64,000 bases of DNA. Source: Elusimicrobiota bacterium (GTDB taxonomy: Bacteria; Elusimicrobiota; Elusimicrobia; UBA1565; UBA9628). Below are positions 26,618 to 34,189 of the stretch, one piece after another (within the stretch, counting starts at the first letter, position 1; the number at the start of each line of letters is the position of its first letter). The stretch covers positions 3,638 to 67,637 of the forward strand of contig PLZD01000002.1 in NCBI GenBank assembly GCA_003151975.1. The letters are read 5' to 3'. Both the position numbers and the translations under genes were made by a program. The notes below the pieces were generated by a model. The model was not told the origin of the DNA, made no database searches, and was given only the letters and a program-made list of their open reading frames with translations.

Positions 26618-27948
26618 GCTTTGGCCTCGCGCAGGGCGTTCTCGAGGATGTCGAGGCCCTTGTTGAGATCCTTTTCGGAGATAGTGAGCGGCATCAAAGT
26701 GCGGATGACGTTGTCGTAGACGCCGGCCTTAATGACGATGAGGCCGTTGTCCTCGCAAGCGTGCAGGATTTCCTTGACCTTGGCGCCTGGGAGCGGGGTC
26801 TTGCTCTTCTTGTCGGTCACGAGTTCGATGGCCCGCATCGCGCCCACGCCGCGCGAGTCGCCCACGATGGGCATCTCGTCGCGCCATGCGTCGAAGCGCG
26901 CCTCGACGATGGCGCCGATGCGCTGGGCCTTCTCGACGAGCTTTTCCTTCTTGAAAATCTCAAAGACCGCCAACGCCGCGGCGCAGGACATCGGGTTGCC
27001 GCCGTAGGTCCCGCCGATGGCTCCGGCCGCCACGGAATCCATTATCTCGGCTTTGCCGACGACGCCCGAGATCGGCATGCCGGCGCCGAGGGATTTTCCG
27101 ACGGTCACGAGATCGGGGATGATGCCCTCGTGCTCCATGGCCCAGAACTTGCCGGTGCGGCCAAAGCCCGTCTGGACCTCGTCGATGATCAGCACGATGC
27201 CGTGCTTGTCGCAGATTTTTCGAAGCGCGGGAAGGAAGCCCGGCGTGGGAGCGACGAAGCCCCCCTCGCCCTGCACGGGCTCGATGATGATCGCCGCCAC
27301 GTCCTCGGCCGCGACTTCGGTCAGGAAGAACTTGTCGAGCTCGCCGAGACAATACGCGGTCAAGTCCTCGGCCTTGAGGCCCTTCGGCGGGCGGTAGGCG
27401 TACGGAAAGCGCGCGTGGAAAACTTCCGGGGCGAACGGCCCGAGCCCCTGGCGCAGGGGCTTGTACTTGCCGTCGAGCGTCAGGCAGAGGAGCGTGCGTC
27501 CGTGAAACGCGTTGTCAAAACTGATGATCGCCTTGCGCTTGGTATAGGCGCGGGCGTACTTGACGGCGTTCTCGACGGCTTCCGAACCGCTATTGAACAG
27601 GATGGCTTTCTTTTTGGCGTTGCCAGGGATGGTCTCGATGAGCTTGCGGCAGACCGCCATGTAGCCGGGGTAGGCGCAGACGTGGAAACTTGTATGTAGG
27701 AGCTTGCCGGCCTGCTCGCGCAGAGCCGCGGTGACGGCCGGGTGGCAGTGGCCGACGTTGATCGTGCCGATGCCGCCGCCAAAATCGATGTATTCCTTGC
27801 CGTCGACGTCCCAAATGGTCGCGTTCAGGGCTCTTTCGACAACGACGGAAGTGTAAGCGGCGGTCCCGGTTGAGACGACCTCGGAGCGCTCGGCCCAGAG
27901 CTGTTGGGCTTTGGATATTTTAGGAGCGGATTTCGTTTTTGTAAGCAT
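26614..27948 (-). CDS. gabT: 4-aminobutyrate aminotransferase
   Basis: 444-residue class III transaminase. FGGGIGTINVGHCHP, FNSGSEAVENAVKYAR, FDNAFHGRTLLCLTL, IDEVQTGFGRTGKFWAMEH and the PLP lysine in TVGKSLGAGMPISGV match GabT, which converts GABA plus 2-oxoglutarate to succinate semialdehyde plus glutamate. It heads the gabT-saccharopine DH-patA-patD unit. No Shine-Dalgarno is visible before the ATG. A promoter with an internal palindrome lies upstream. Confidence 0.9.
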   Translation of the reverse strand: MLTKTKSAPKISKAQQLWAERSEVVSTGTAAYTSVVVERALNATIWDVDGKEYIDFGGGIGTINVGHCHPAVTAALREQAGKLLHTSFHVCAYPGYMAVCRKLIETIPGNAKKKAILFNSGSEAVENAVKYARAYTKRKAIISFDNAFHGRTLLCLTLDGKYKPLRQGLGPFAPEVFHARFPYAYRPPKGLKAEDLTAYCLGELDKFFLTEVAAEDVAAIIIEPVQGEGGFVAPTPGFLPALRKICDKHGIVLIIDEVQTGFGRTGKFWAMEHEGIIPDLVTVGKSLGAGMPISGVVGKAEIMDSVAAGAIGGTYGGNPMSCAAALAVFEIFKKEKLVEKAQRIGAIVEARFDAWRDEMPIVGDSRGVGAMRAIELVTDKKSKTPLPGAKVKEILHACEDNGLIVIKAGVYDNVIRTLMPLTISEKDLNKGLDILENALREAKA

Positions 27949-27983
27949 ATATAAAGATAATTTGGCCTTGGTGCGACAGGATT

Positions 27984-28004
27984 GACCAGCCGGAGGGGCT
28001 AGTC
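27984..28004 (-). promoter_or_regulatory. 5'-terminal hairpin in the gabT leader
   Basis: On the minus strand GACTAGCC, loop CCTCC, GGCTGGTC: 8 pairs with one U-G. It starts at about the predicted transcript 5' end and lies about 35 bases before the start codon. It may stabilise the message or regulate it. Confidence 0.4.
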
Positions 28005-28009
28005 CCGGG

Positions 28010-28039
28010 AGTCTACCACTTTGAAGTGGGGGCTGTCAA
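28010..28039 (-). promoter_or_regulatory. gabT promoter with operator-like palindrome in the spacer
   Basis: Minus strand TTGACA (28034-28039), 18-base spacer, TAGACT (28010-28015). The spacer contains CCACTT-2-AAGTGG (28016-28029), a perfect 6+6 inverted repeat exactly between -35 and -10, where a repressor or a MerR-type activator would bind. Confidence 0.65.
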
Positions 28040-28051
28040 AGCAAACCCAAG

Positions 28052-28080
28052 TGGAACTTTTTTAGGGGGTCAATCGTATG
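28052..28080 (+). promoter_or_regulatory. ECF-sigma-like promoter of tRNA-like gene 1
   Basis: TGGAAC (28052-28057), 17 bases, CGTATG (28075-28080). ECF sigma factors of the sigmaE/sigmaW kind read GGAAC/TGAAAC with CGTA at 16-17 bases. The same elements, and much of the spacer (TTTTAGGGGG.TCA.T), recur at 41276. No sigma70 -35 fits here. Confidence 0.5.
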
Positions 28081-28092
28081 CTCTTTAAGGTT

Positions 28093-28164
28093 CCCAGGGT
28101 AGTTTAATTGGTAGAACGCACCCCTGTCAAAGGTGTGGTGCAGGTTCGAGTCCTGCTCCTGGGG
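28093..28164 (+). tRNA. tRNA-Asp(GTC)-like gene
   Basis: 72-base cloverleaf: acceptor CCCAGGG/TCCTGGG (one G-U), D-arm GTTT/GAAC with GG in the loop, anticodon loop CTGTCAA (GTC), T-arm GCAGG-TTCGAGT-CCTGC, discriminator G73, no encoded CCA. Odd points: C1-G72 instead of the usual G1, a C-A mismatch closing the anticodon loop (31-39), and flanking AGG/CCT that could extend the acceptor helix. It might be a genuine tRNA-Asp, but its promoter and its downstream antisense RNA suggest a special role. It lies between gabT and rocD, antisense to both. Confidence 0.7.
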
Positions 28165-28180
28165 CCTGTCGTTCCGTGTC

Positions 28181-28209
28181 TTGACAGAGTTTCGGGGCTC
28201 TGTTAAACT
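28181..28209 (+). promoter_or_regulatory. Sigma70 promoter of antisense RNA 1
   Basis: TTGACA (28181-28186), 17 bases, TAAACT (28204-28209). It starts 17 bases after the tRNA-like gene. An inverted repeat ACAGAG-8-CTCTGT (28184-28203) overlaps the -35 and spacer. Predicted start is G28216, the first base of the antisense segment. Confidence 0.7.
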
Positions 28210-28215
28210 GTCGTC

Positions 28216-28268
28216 GACAGGGGTGCAAGAAACTACCCAAAGGCTCCGGGCAACCGGGGCCTTTTCGT
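28216..28268 (+). ncRNA. Short RNA antisense to tRNA-like gene 1
   Basis: About 53 bases. GACAGGGGTGC (28216-28226) is complementary to 28118-28128 (tRNA-like bases 26-36: anticodon stem 5' strand through the anticodon), and AAACTACCC (28230-28238) to 28097-28105 (bases 5-13: acceptor end and D-stem). Pairing would loop out 12 bases of the tRNA-like RNA and 3 of the small RNA and would destroy the cloverleaf. It ends in a GC hairpin. No open reading frame. A homologous arrangement at 41431 carries different, matching segments. Confidence 0.6.
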
Positions 28269-28271
28269 TTT
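28242..28271 (+). terminator. Rho-independent terminator of antisense RNA 1
   Basis: GGCTCCGG-GCAA-CCGGGGCC, 8-bp stem with a tetraloop, followed by TTTTCGTTTT. It abuts the rocD stop codon and could also act on the opposite strand, where TTTGG follows. Confidence 0.7.
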
Positions 28272-29523
28272 ACTTGAACTCTGCCAACGCCTCGCTTATA
28301 ATTCGCAGGGCCTGGTCGATCTGGGCTTTCGTGATGACCAACGGCGGCGCGAAGCGCACGGTGTGATCGTGGGTTTCTTTGGCCAGCAAGCCTTTGCGCA
28401 TGAGGATTTCGCAGAGCGGACGGGCTTTGACGGTCAGCTCGACGCCCAACAGCAAGCCCCGGCCCCGGACTTCCTTTATACGGGGGTCCGCTATGGCCTC
28501 AAGGCCCGCTTTGAAATAGCGGCCAAGCTTGTCGGCGTTTTCGGGAAGCTTCTCTTTGACGAGGACGTCGAGCGCCGCCAGACCGATCGCGCAGGCCAGC
28601 GGATTGCCCCCGAAGGTGCTGCCGTGCGTGCCGGGCTTGAACAGGCCCAGCACTTCCTTTGAGGACGCTACGGCCGAAATCGGATAAAGCCCCCCCGACA
28701 AAGCCTTGCCGAGGATGACGAGATCCGGCTTGATCTTTTCATGATCGAGCGCGAAGAACTTTCCAGTGCGGCCCAAACCGGTTTGTATCTCGTCGGCGCA
28801 AAGCAGGACCTTGTGCCGGGAGCAGATTTCCCGGACCTTCTGGAAGTAGCCGGCGGGTGGGATGTTCACGCCGGCCTCGCCTTGGATGGGCTCTACGAGA
28901 AAGCCGCAAACGTCGGCCGTGATCGCGGCCTGCAGCGCGGCCGCGTTTCCGAAGGGAATCTTTAGGAAGCCCGGCGTCGCGGGTCCGAAACCGTCGTAAG
29001 AGTCGGGATCGGAGGAAAAACCAACAATGGTCGTCGTGCGCCCGTGAAAGTTCTGTTCGCAGACGATGATGCGCGCCTTATTCTTCGGGATCCCCTTCTT
29101 GCGGTAGCCCCAGAGGCGCATGGCCTTGATCGCGGTCTCGACGGCCTCGGCGCCTGAGTTCATCGGGAGCGCCATGTCTTGTCCGGTCAGTTCGCAAACG
29201 CGCTGCAAGAACGGACCCAGCAGGACATTGTGGAAAGCGCGCGAGGTCAAAGAGATCCGGCCGAGCTGCTTCTTCGCGGCCGCCACGATCTTCGGGTGAT
29301 TGTGGCCCTGGTTCAAGGCCGAGTAGGCCGAGAGCATGTCGAAATAGCGTTTGCCCGCCGCGTCCCAGACGAAGACGCCCTTGCCGCGCTCGAGAACGAC
29401 GGGCAGCGGGTGGTAGTTGTGCGCGCCGTAGCGCTCGGCGAGCGCGATGAGCTTCTCAGCTTTATCCTTCAATGGTATACTCGCATTCGTGAGACGGCTT
29501 CCGGGACGACCGCTCGGCGGCAT
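28270..29523 (-). CDS. rocD: Ornithine aminotransferase
   Basis: 417 residues from the ATG at 29523, chosen because AAAGGA lies 6-7 bases upstream; an ATG 51 bases earlier lacks this. [18 protein letters not shown] and [14 protein letters not shown] are diagnostic of ornithine aminotransferase, with [20 protein letters not shown] and PLP lysine [12 protein letters not shown]. Converts ornithine plus 2-oxoglutarate to glutamate-5-semialdehyde plus glutamate. Its 5' end overlaps the divergent CoA-transferase gene by 35 bases. Confidence 0.9.
   Translation of the reverse strand: MPPSGRPGSRLTNASIPLKDKAEKLIALAERYGAHNYHPLPVVLERGKGVFVWDAAGKRYFDMLSAYSALNQGHNHPKIVAAAKKQLGRISLTSRAFHNVLLGPFLQRVCELTGQDMALPMNSGAEAVETAIKAMRLWGYRKKGIPKNKARIIVCEQNFHGRTTTIVGFSSDPDSYDGFGPATPGFLKIPFGNAAALQAAITADVCGFLVEPIQGEAGVNIPPAGYFQKVREICSRHKVLLCADEIQTGLGRTGKFFALDHEKIKPDLVILGKALSGGLYPISAVASSKEVLGLFKPGTHGSTFGGNPLACAIGLAALDVLVKEKLPENADKLGRYFKAGLEAIADPRIKEVRGRGLLLGVELTVKARPLCEILMRKGLLAKETHDHTVRFAPPLVITKAQIDQALRIISEALAEFK
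29453..29481 (+). promoter_or_regulatory. Sigma70-type promoter of the CaiB-like gene
   Basis: TTCTCA (29453-29458), 17 bases, TATACT (29476-29481); a GTG codon follows 7 bases later. The promoter lies inside the 5' coding region of rocD on the other strand. Confidence 0.5.
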
Positions 29524-30556
29524 CGGGATTCCTTTTAAAGGATTCTCGCGCCTGCGCGTCTTGGATTTTAGCAAATTGCTCCCCGGCCCCTACGCGACGC
29601 AGGTCCTTCGCGACATGGGCATGAAAGTCACGCGCGTCGAGCTGCCGTATTTCGGCGACCTCGCGCGCGAGTTCCTCCCCAAGATCGACGGCGTCGGCGC
29701 GACCTACTGGATGGTCAACCAGGGCAAGAAGGAACTCTGCTTCGACTTCCGCAAGCCCGCGGGCCTCAAGCGGCTTTTACGCATGATCAAGGAGTCCGAC
29801 ATTCTGCTCGAAGGCTTTAGGCCTGGCCTCATGGAGCGCATCGGGCTCGGCTACGACGCGGTGCGGCGGATCAACCCGAAGATCGTGTACTGCTCGCTGG
29901 TCGGCTACCCGCCCGACGGCCCGTGGGCGCGCAAGGCGGGCCACGATCTCAATTTCCAGGCCGTCGCGGGCCTGCTGGGTCTCGGCGACAGCGAGCAGGC
30001 CATTCGTTTCGGCTCGGCCCAGGTCGCCGATCTCTCGGGCAGCATGGCGGCGGTGGCGGGCATCCTCGCGGCGCTGGTCGAGCGGCAGAGCACGGGCAAA
30101 GGCCGGCTCTTGCGCGTCGCGATGGCCGAGGCCATCCATTCGTGGCTTGCGATTCCGCTGGGACACTTGGCCGCGGGCGAGGACCCGAGCCTTCAGCCGC
30201 AGTGGTGGAACGGCGGTCATCCCTTCTACCGGCTCTACGATACCGCAGACGGAAAGAAGATCGCGGTGGCCGCCGTCGAGAAAGGCTTTGCTTTGACCTT
30301 GCTCGATGCGCTGGGGCTCTCGGAGTTAAAATCCTTGGCCGATGAGCCGGCGGCGCACGCTGAGAAACTTTCGAGCGAGATCGCGAAAGTGTTCGCGACG
30401 GCGGGCCGCGACGAGTGGGAGCGCAGGCTCGAGGGCAAGGACGTCTGCGTGACGGGTGTCTACAGCCTCAAGGAAGCGGCGGAGGCTTTGGACCGAATCC
30501 GCAAATCCGCCCCGTCATCAGCCCTAGTCCGTAGAAAACCAAGAAGCCGCTCATAG
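29489..30556 (+). CDS. CaiB/BaiF-type CoA-transferase
   Basis: 355 residues from GTG at 29489, the codon where the leaderless transcript would begin. [23 protein letters not shown] and [18 protein letters not shown] are the family's N-terminal blocks, followed by [18 protein letters not shown]. The catalytic Asp is expected in the [12 protein letters not shown] block. Closest to alpha-methylacyl-CoA racemase-like members. Substrate unknown. The 3' end overlaps a convergent membrane-protein gene by 89 bases. Confidence 0.83.
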   Translation: MRRLPGRPLGGIGIPFKGFSRLRVLDFSKLLPGPYATQVLRDMGMKVTRVELPYFGDLAREFLPKIDGVGATYWMVNQGKKELCFDFRKPAGLKRLLRMIKESDILLEGFRPGLMERIGLGYDAVRRINPKIVYCSLVGYPPDGPWARKAGHDLNFQAVAGLLGLGDSEQAIRFGSAQVADLSGSMAAVAGILAALVERQSTGKGRLLRVAMAEAIHSWLAIPLGHLAAGEDPSLQPQWWNGGHPFYRLYDTADGKKIAVAAVEKGFALTLLDALGLSELKSLADEPAAHAEKLSSEIAKVFATAGRDEWERRLEGKDVCVTGVYSLKEAAEALDRIRKSAPSSALVRRKPRSRS

Positions 30557-30896
30557 AGAGCGAGAACCAGGGGCTCACGAGGCGCCGGACCAAGATGAGC
30601 GCCACGGCGGTCATGATCACGAAGAAGGCCCCGATGCCGACCATGTAGTCGATTAGAATTTCGTGGTAGAAGATTCTCGCCTGCTTGAAGCTCAGGCCCA
30701 TGTAGATGAAGCCGCCCAGAACCATGAATAGGAAGTGCGCGAAGTAGAACTCGCTCCAAAGGCCCGCCGGGATGACGGCGTGGATGCGCCCCAGAGAGTA
30801 GAGCGCGGCGTAGACCATCATCGCGGCATGGATGAGCCCGCCGAGCAAGTAGATGATTCCGATGCCGCGCCGCAAGCGCAGAAGTTCATTGCGCAT
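30468..30896 (-). CDS. Four-helix membrane protein of unknown function
   Basis: 142 residues from the ATG at 30896, set by a TATATT hexamer ending 6 bases upstream. Four hydrophobic segments (about 12-33, 47-67, 82-103, 108-128) with few charges and a [10 protein letters not shown] tail. No family recognised. Overlaps the CoA-transferase gene tail-to-tail and is divergent from the secreted-protein gene at 30958. Confidence 0.6.
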   Translation of the reverse strand: MRNELLRLRRGIGIIYLLGGLIHAAMMVYAALYSLGRIHAVIPAGLWSEFYFAHFLFMVLGGFIYMGLSFKQARIFYHEILIDYMVGIGAFFVIMTAVALILVRRLVSPWFSLSMSGFLVFYGLGLMTGRICGFGPKPPPLP

Positions 30897-30902
30897 GCGC
30901 TG

Positions 30903-30908
30903 AATATA
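30903..30908 (-). promoter_or_regulatory. -10 element of the four-helix protein gene
   Basis: TATATT on the minus strand, 6 bases before the ATG; predicted leaderless transcript. Confidence 0.45.
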
Positions 30909-30921
30909 CCAATTATGGGCC

Positions 30922-30950
30922 TTGCGGCAGAGTAGCGTCGGGGGTACACT
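30922..30950 (+). promoter_or_regulatory. Sigma70-type promoter of the 30958 gene
   Basis: TTGCGG (30922-30927), 17 bases, TACACT (30945-30950), 7 bases before the ATG (leaderless). Confidence 0.6.
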
Positions 30951-30957
30951 GATTTTG

Positions 30958-31551
30958 ATGAACCGCCGAGCATGGCTCGCCTTGCTTCTTCTCGGCTCTC
31001 CAGCCTTTGCCGATGACGCGGTCAACCAGCATATCCAAAACAACTACATCGACCCGATCCTCGACCAGATTGGGACCGCGGCGCGCACGGCGGCCGACCC
31101 CAACGGCTTCGCCGAGCCCAACTTGCTGATGCCGGGGCTCGACACGATGTCCCCCCACGCGCGGCGCGCGGTCGACTACGCCAAGACCAGGCTGATCGAT
31201 CCTCTGACCGACGCCTCGCAGAATACCGCGGCGCAAGCGGCGCGCGTGCTGGGCTCGTCGGATGCGAATGCGACGGCGCCCGGTTTAGAAGACCACATTT
31301 TCGATTTCCCGAATCAGATGGCGCTGCAGATCACCCAGATGATCCGCGAAATGATGACGAGCCGCGAGGCGCTCTCGGCCCCTGCCGACCCGCTTCCCGG
31401 GGACAATCTTCCGGCGAACCTGCGCAAAAAGATGACCCCCGTCGCGACGCCGAAGGACTTCGCCTACCGCAAGGACTCGACCACGCTGGTGCGCGGCGGA
31501 CACGGCTCAGCGCTGGGCGGGCGGAAGCTCAAGGGCCTCAAGCCCCTCTAG
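30958..31551 (+). CDS. Secreted hypothetical protein
   Basis: 197 residues. A signal peptide (MNRRAWLALLLLGSPAFA) precedes a helix-rich region (to about 145) and a disordered basic C-terminus (RGGHGSALGGRKLKG). No cysteines and no recognised domain. Flanked by the convergent Sel1-repeat gene 2 bases away, so it stands alone as a transcription unit. Confidence 0.6.
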   Translation: MNRRAWLALLLLGSPAFADDAVNQHIQNNYIDPILDQIGTAARTAADPNGFAEPNLLMPGLDTMSPHARRAVDYAKTRLIDPLTDASQNTAAQAARVLGSSDANATAPGLEDHIFDFPNQMALQITQMIREMMTSREALSAPADPLPGDNLPANLRKKMTPVATPKDFAYRKDSTTLVRGGHGSALGGRKLKGLKPL

Positions 31552-31553
31552 GC

Positions 31554-32252
31554 CTAGCGCGTCGGGCCGTCGCCCGAATATTCTTTTTTCTCAACACGGG
31601 GAGCCTGCCTTGCCGGCCCGTTCTTCAGAAGATTCTTCAGGTTGCCGCAGGCATCCTCGTTTCCCAGGCCGCAGGACTTGCGGTACAAAATCTCGGCGCG
31701 CGCCGTGTCCTGTTCGACGCCCACGCCGCGCTCATAGAGGTCGGCGAGGCGGTTGCAGCCGCCCGAGACGACCTCCGTGCGCCAGTGGCGCTTGGTCCGG
31801 CCGGTGGTCGGCTTGGCGCAGGCGCCGCGGAAGAGCTCGGCGGCCTTGGCCGGGTCGGCCGCTACGCCCGTCCCTTCTTCATAGAAGCCGCCAAGGTTGA
31901 CGCACGCGGTGATCTCTTCCCCTTTGCAGGACTTTTCGTAGAGCTTCGCCGCGCCTTCGAAGTCGACTTGGACTCCCTGGCCGTAATGGTAGATCGTGCC
32001 GAGGTCGTAGCAGCCGGTCGCCGAGCCGTGCTTGCAGGACAGCACGAAGATCTTCCTGGCGCGCTCGAAATCCTGCGGGACGTCGACGCCGTTCTGGTAC
32101 ATGTAGCCGATCGTGTTGCAGTCGTTGTCGTCGCCGCTCGAACAGGAAGCCATGTAAGCCTCGGGCGTCTTGTTCCCGAAGGCCGCGGCCGTGGTCGCGG
32201 CGAGCACGAGCGCCCCGAGGCTAAATCTCAGAAAGCGATTCCTCGATCGCAT
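31554..32252 (-). CDS. Sel1-repeat (TPR-like) secreted protein
   Basis: 232 residues from the ATG at 32252. Signal peptide about 1-25, then four or five Sel1-like repeats with Cys pairs (CNTIGYMYQNGVDVPQD, CYDLGTIYHYGQGVQVD, CVNLGGFYEEGTGVAAD, CNRLADLYERGVGVEQD). The regularly spaced cysteines suggest disulfide-locked repeats, as in HcpA-type proteins. The start overlaps the transaminase gene by 32 bases. Likely a protein-protein interaction module. Confidence 0.82.
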   Translation of the reverse strand: MRSRNRFLRFSLGALVLAATTAAAFGNKTPEAYMASCSSGDDNDCNTIGYMYQNGVDVPQDFERARKIFVLSCKHGSATGCYDLGTIYHYGQGVQVDFEGAAKLYEKSCKGEEITACVNLGGFYEEGTGVAADPAKAAELFRGACAKPTTGRTKRHWRTEVVSGGCNRLADLYERGVGVEQDTARAEILYRKSCGLGNEDACGNLKNLLKNGPARQAPRVEKKEYSGDGPTR

Positions 32253-33537
32253 CGGCGGCGAAATCGGCGTCCTTCTTCGTCCAGCACAAAGGCGGCTTGA
32301 TGCGCAGGATGTTGCCGGAAAGCCCGCCCTTGCCGATGAGTAATCCCTTGTCCTTGGTCTTGTCGAGAACCTTGACCGCGATGTCGGAGGCCGGCTCCTG
32401 GCTCTTCTTGTCCTTGACGAGCTCGATGCCGACCATGAGGCCCATGCCGCGGACCTCGCCGACGTGCGGGTTCTTGCTCTCGAGTTTTTTAAGCTTCGCG
32501 ATGAAGTGGGTCCCGACCTCGTGCGTGTTCTCGGCGAGCTTTTCCTTTTCCAACACATCGAGCACGGCGCCGACGGCGGCCATCTGCACGGGCGAGCCGC
32601 CGAAGGTGTTGTAATGGAGCTTGCCTTTCATGGCTTCGCCGATCTCGCGCGTCGTGATCACGCAGCCGACGGGATAGCCGTTGCCGAGGCCCTTGGCCAT
32701 CGTGACGATGTCTGGTTTGACGCGCCACTTTTGAATTCCCAGAAACTCCCGGCCCGTGCGGTAGACGCCGGTCTGCACCTCGTCGGCGATGAACAGGCCT
32801 CCGGCCTTCTTGATGATGTCGTAAGCCCCAGGAAAATACTCGGGCTCCGGAGTGATGACGCCGCCGACGCCGTTGATGGGCTCGGCGTAGAACGCCGCGA
32901 TGCGGCCCGAGGTCGACGTGCGGATGACTTGGTTGAGGTCGTCGAGCGCTTCCTTGTGCTTGTAGCCGCGATAAGTGTAGTTGGCCTTGGCAAACGACAC
33001 GCTCTGGCCGTAGGGCGTGCTGTGGCGCCAGTTGGACTGGCCGGTCAGCGCCATCGCCATCAAGGTTCGGCCGTGGTAGGAATGCTGGAGCGCCACGAAC
33101 TCGTGCGAGCCGGTGTAGTTCTTGGCGATGAGCGCGGCGAGCTCGTTGGCCTCCGAGCCGGAGTTGGTGAAGAAGCACATCTCGAGCATCGGGTTGGCCA
33201 TCTTGACCATCGCGACTAGGCGTTGCGCGAGCAGGCCGAGAGACGGATGCAGGTAGAGGGAGGTCGTGTGGAAGTATTCGTCCATCTGCTCCTTGATTTT
33301 CTTGAGCCAGTGCGGATGGCTGTGGCCGATGGAGACCGTCGCCACGCCGGCGAACCCGTCGAGGTACTTCTTGCCCTTCTCATCGAAGACGAATTGGCCG
33401 CGGCCGCGCACGATCTGGATGGGCTTGGCGTACATCGGCCCCGGCAGGGGTAGAACGTGCTTCTCGCGCAAGGCCGCGACGGCCTCGGTCGAGTCCGGGG
33501 AAATCACATCTTGATCAAGCACCGCTGACTTTTTCAT
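32221..33537 (-). CDS. Class III aminotransferase, beta-alanine / AGXT2-like
   Basis: 438 residues. FAGVATVSIGHSHPHWL, FFTNSGSEANELAALIAK, HSYHGRTLMAMALTG, IADEVQTGVYRTGREFLG and PLP lysine TMAKGLGNGYPVG are closest to alanine-glyoxylate aminotransferase 2 and 3-aminoisobutyrate-pyruvate transaminases. These take the end products of reductive pyrimidine degradation, beta-alanine and beta-aminoisobutyrate, to (methyl)malonate semialdehyde, which fits the neighbouring genes. The start overlaps the membrane-protein gene. Confidence 0.82.
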   Translation of the reverse strand: MKKSAVLDQDVISPDSTEAVAALREKHVLPLPGPMYAKPIQIVRGRGQFVFDEKGKKYLDGFAGVATVSIGHSHPHWLKKIKEQMDEYFHTTSLYLHPSLGLLAQRLVAMVKMANPMLEMCFFTNSGSEANELAALIAKNYTGSHEFVALQHSYHGRTLMAMALTGQSNWRHSTPYGQSVSFAKANYTYRGYKHKEALDDLNQVIRTSTSGRIAAFYAEPINGVGGVITPEPEYFPGAYDIIKKAGGLFIADEVQTGVYRTGREFLGIQKWRVKPDIVTMAKGLGNGYPVGCVITTREIGEAMKGKLHYNTFGGSPVQMAAVGAVLDVLEKEKLAENTHEVGTHFIAKLKKLESKNPHVGEVRGMGLMVGIELVKDKKSQEPASDIAVKVLDKTKDKGLLIGKGGLSGNILRIKPPLCWTKKDADFAADAIEESLSEI

Positions 33538-34189
33538 TGTTTCTCCTTACAACGATCCAGATTCCAAGTCCGAGGCCCGCGCCGGTGAACATCCCGTCGA
33601 GCAGGGCCGAAAGCTGGGGAAGAAATTCCGTGGGGCGCCATGACCAGGCGTCGAGCTGGGGATCGGCCTTCTGCACGAGCGTGAGCAGCAGGTACGCCGC
33701 AAACGCCCCGCCTATCGCGCCTAGCGCGCCGAGCTTGCGCCCCGAAACCGCGCGCCCAAGCCAAGCCACCGTGCCCCAGACGGCCGCCGCGTAGACGGCG
33801 ACGACCGCGGCGTACCAGGGGTTTTGCAGGAAGCGCCAAATGCCGCCTGAATACTCAATGTCGGCGCCCCAGCCCATGCGCGCCGTGCGCTCGAGCACGA
33901 AGAGCGGCAGCATGATCGTCAGCGTGGGCAGGGCCAGACCGGCCAGCGCGGCCTTCCAGCGGCGCGAGAGCGCGGCCGCGATGGTGCCGTACAAAACGCC
34001 GATGAAAAGCGCGATGTCGAAGAACGGCGGGCCCCACTTGCCCTGGAGCGCCTGGCTTCCCGCGCCCAGGCGATGCGCGAGGCTGACCGCGCATTGGGCC
34101 AGCACCGCGCCGCCAAGGCCTCCCGCTCCGCCGCCGAAGAGCGCCGCGAGCGCGGTCAAGTTAGTAGAGGTTCGACTGCCGGCGCTCAC
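33515..34189 (-). CDS. Multi-pass membrane protein of unknown function
   Basis: 224 residues with about six hydrophobic helices and a Gly/Ala-rich N-terminus (LFGGGAGGLGGAVLA). No family recognised. It overlaps the aldehyde dehydrogenase stop (29 bases) upstream and the transaminase start (23 bases) downstream, so it is embedded in the same operon; a transport or regulatory role linked to amine/semialdehyde metabolism is only a guess. Confidence 0.6.
   Translation of the reverse strand: MSAGSRTSTNLTALAALFGGGAGGLGGAVLAQCAVSLAHRLGAGSQALQGKWGPPFFDIALFIGVLYGTIAAALSRRWKAALAGLALPTLTIMLPLFVLERTARMGWGADIEYSGGIWRFLQNPWYAAVVAVYAAAVWGTVAWLGRAVSGRKLGALGAIGGAFAAYLLLTLVQKADPQLDAWSWRPTEFLPQLSALLDGMFTGAGLGLGIWIVVRRNNEKVSGA

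Larger units (their letters stand above)
27949..28269. other. 321-base intergenic region gabT-rocD: contents
   Basis: No protein gene. From left to right it holds the gabT leader hairpin, gabT promoter and palindrome (minus strand), then the ECF-like promoter, tRNA-like gene, sigma70 promoter, antisense RNA and terminator (plus strand). Confidence 0.7.

Noticed and set aside
28093-28268. An integration (att) site at a tRNA gene
   Set aside because: Integration duplicates the tRNA 3' end in direct orientation; here parts of the 5' half recur inverted, with no integrase or phage genes nearby.
28093-28270. A T-box or amino-acid riboswitch reading of locus 1
   Set aside because: The sense-strand product would lead into the 3' end of an antisense gene, there is no T-box UGGN bulge, and a separate promoter starts the second RNA. 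A minus-strand leader function remains possible but is less supported.
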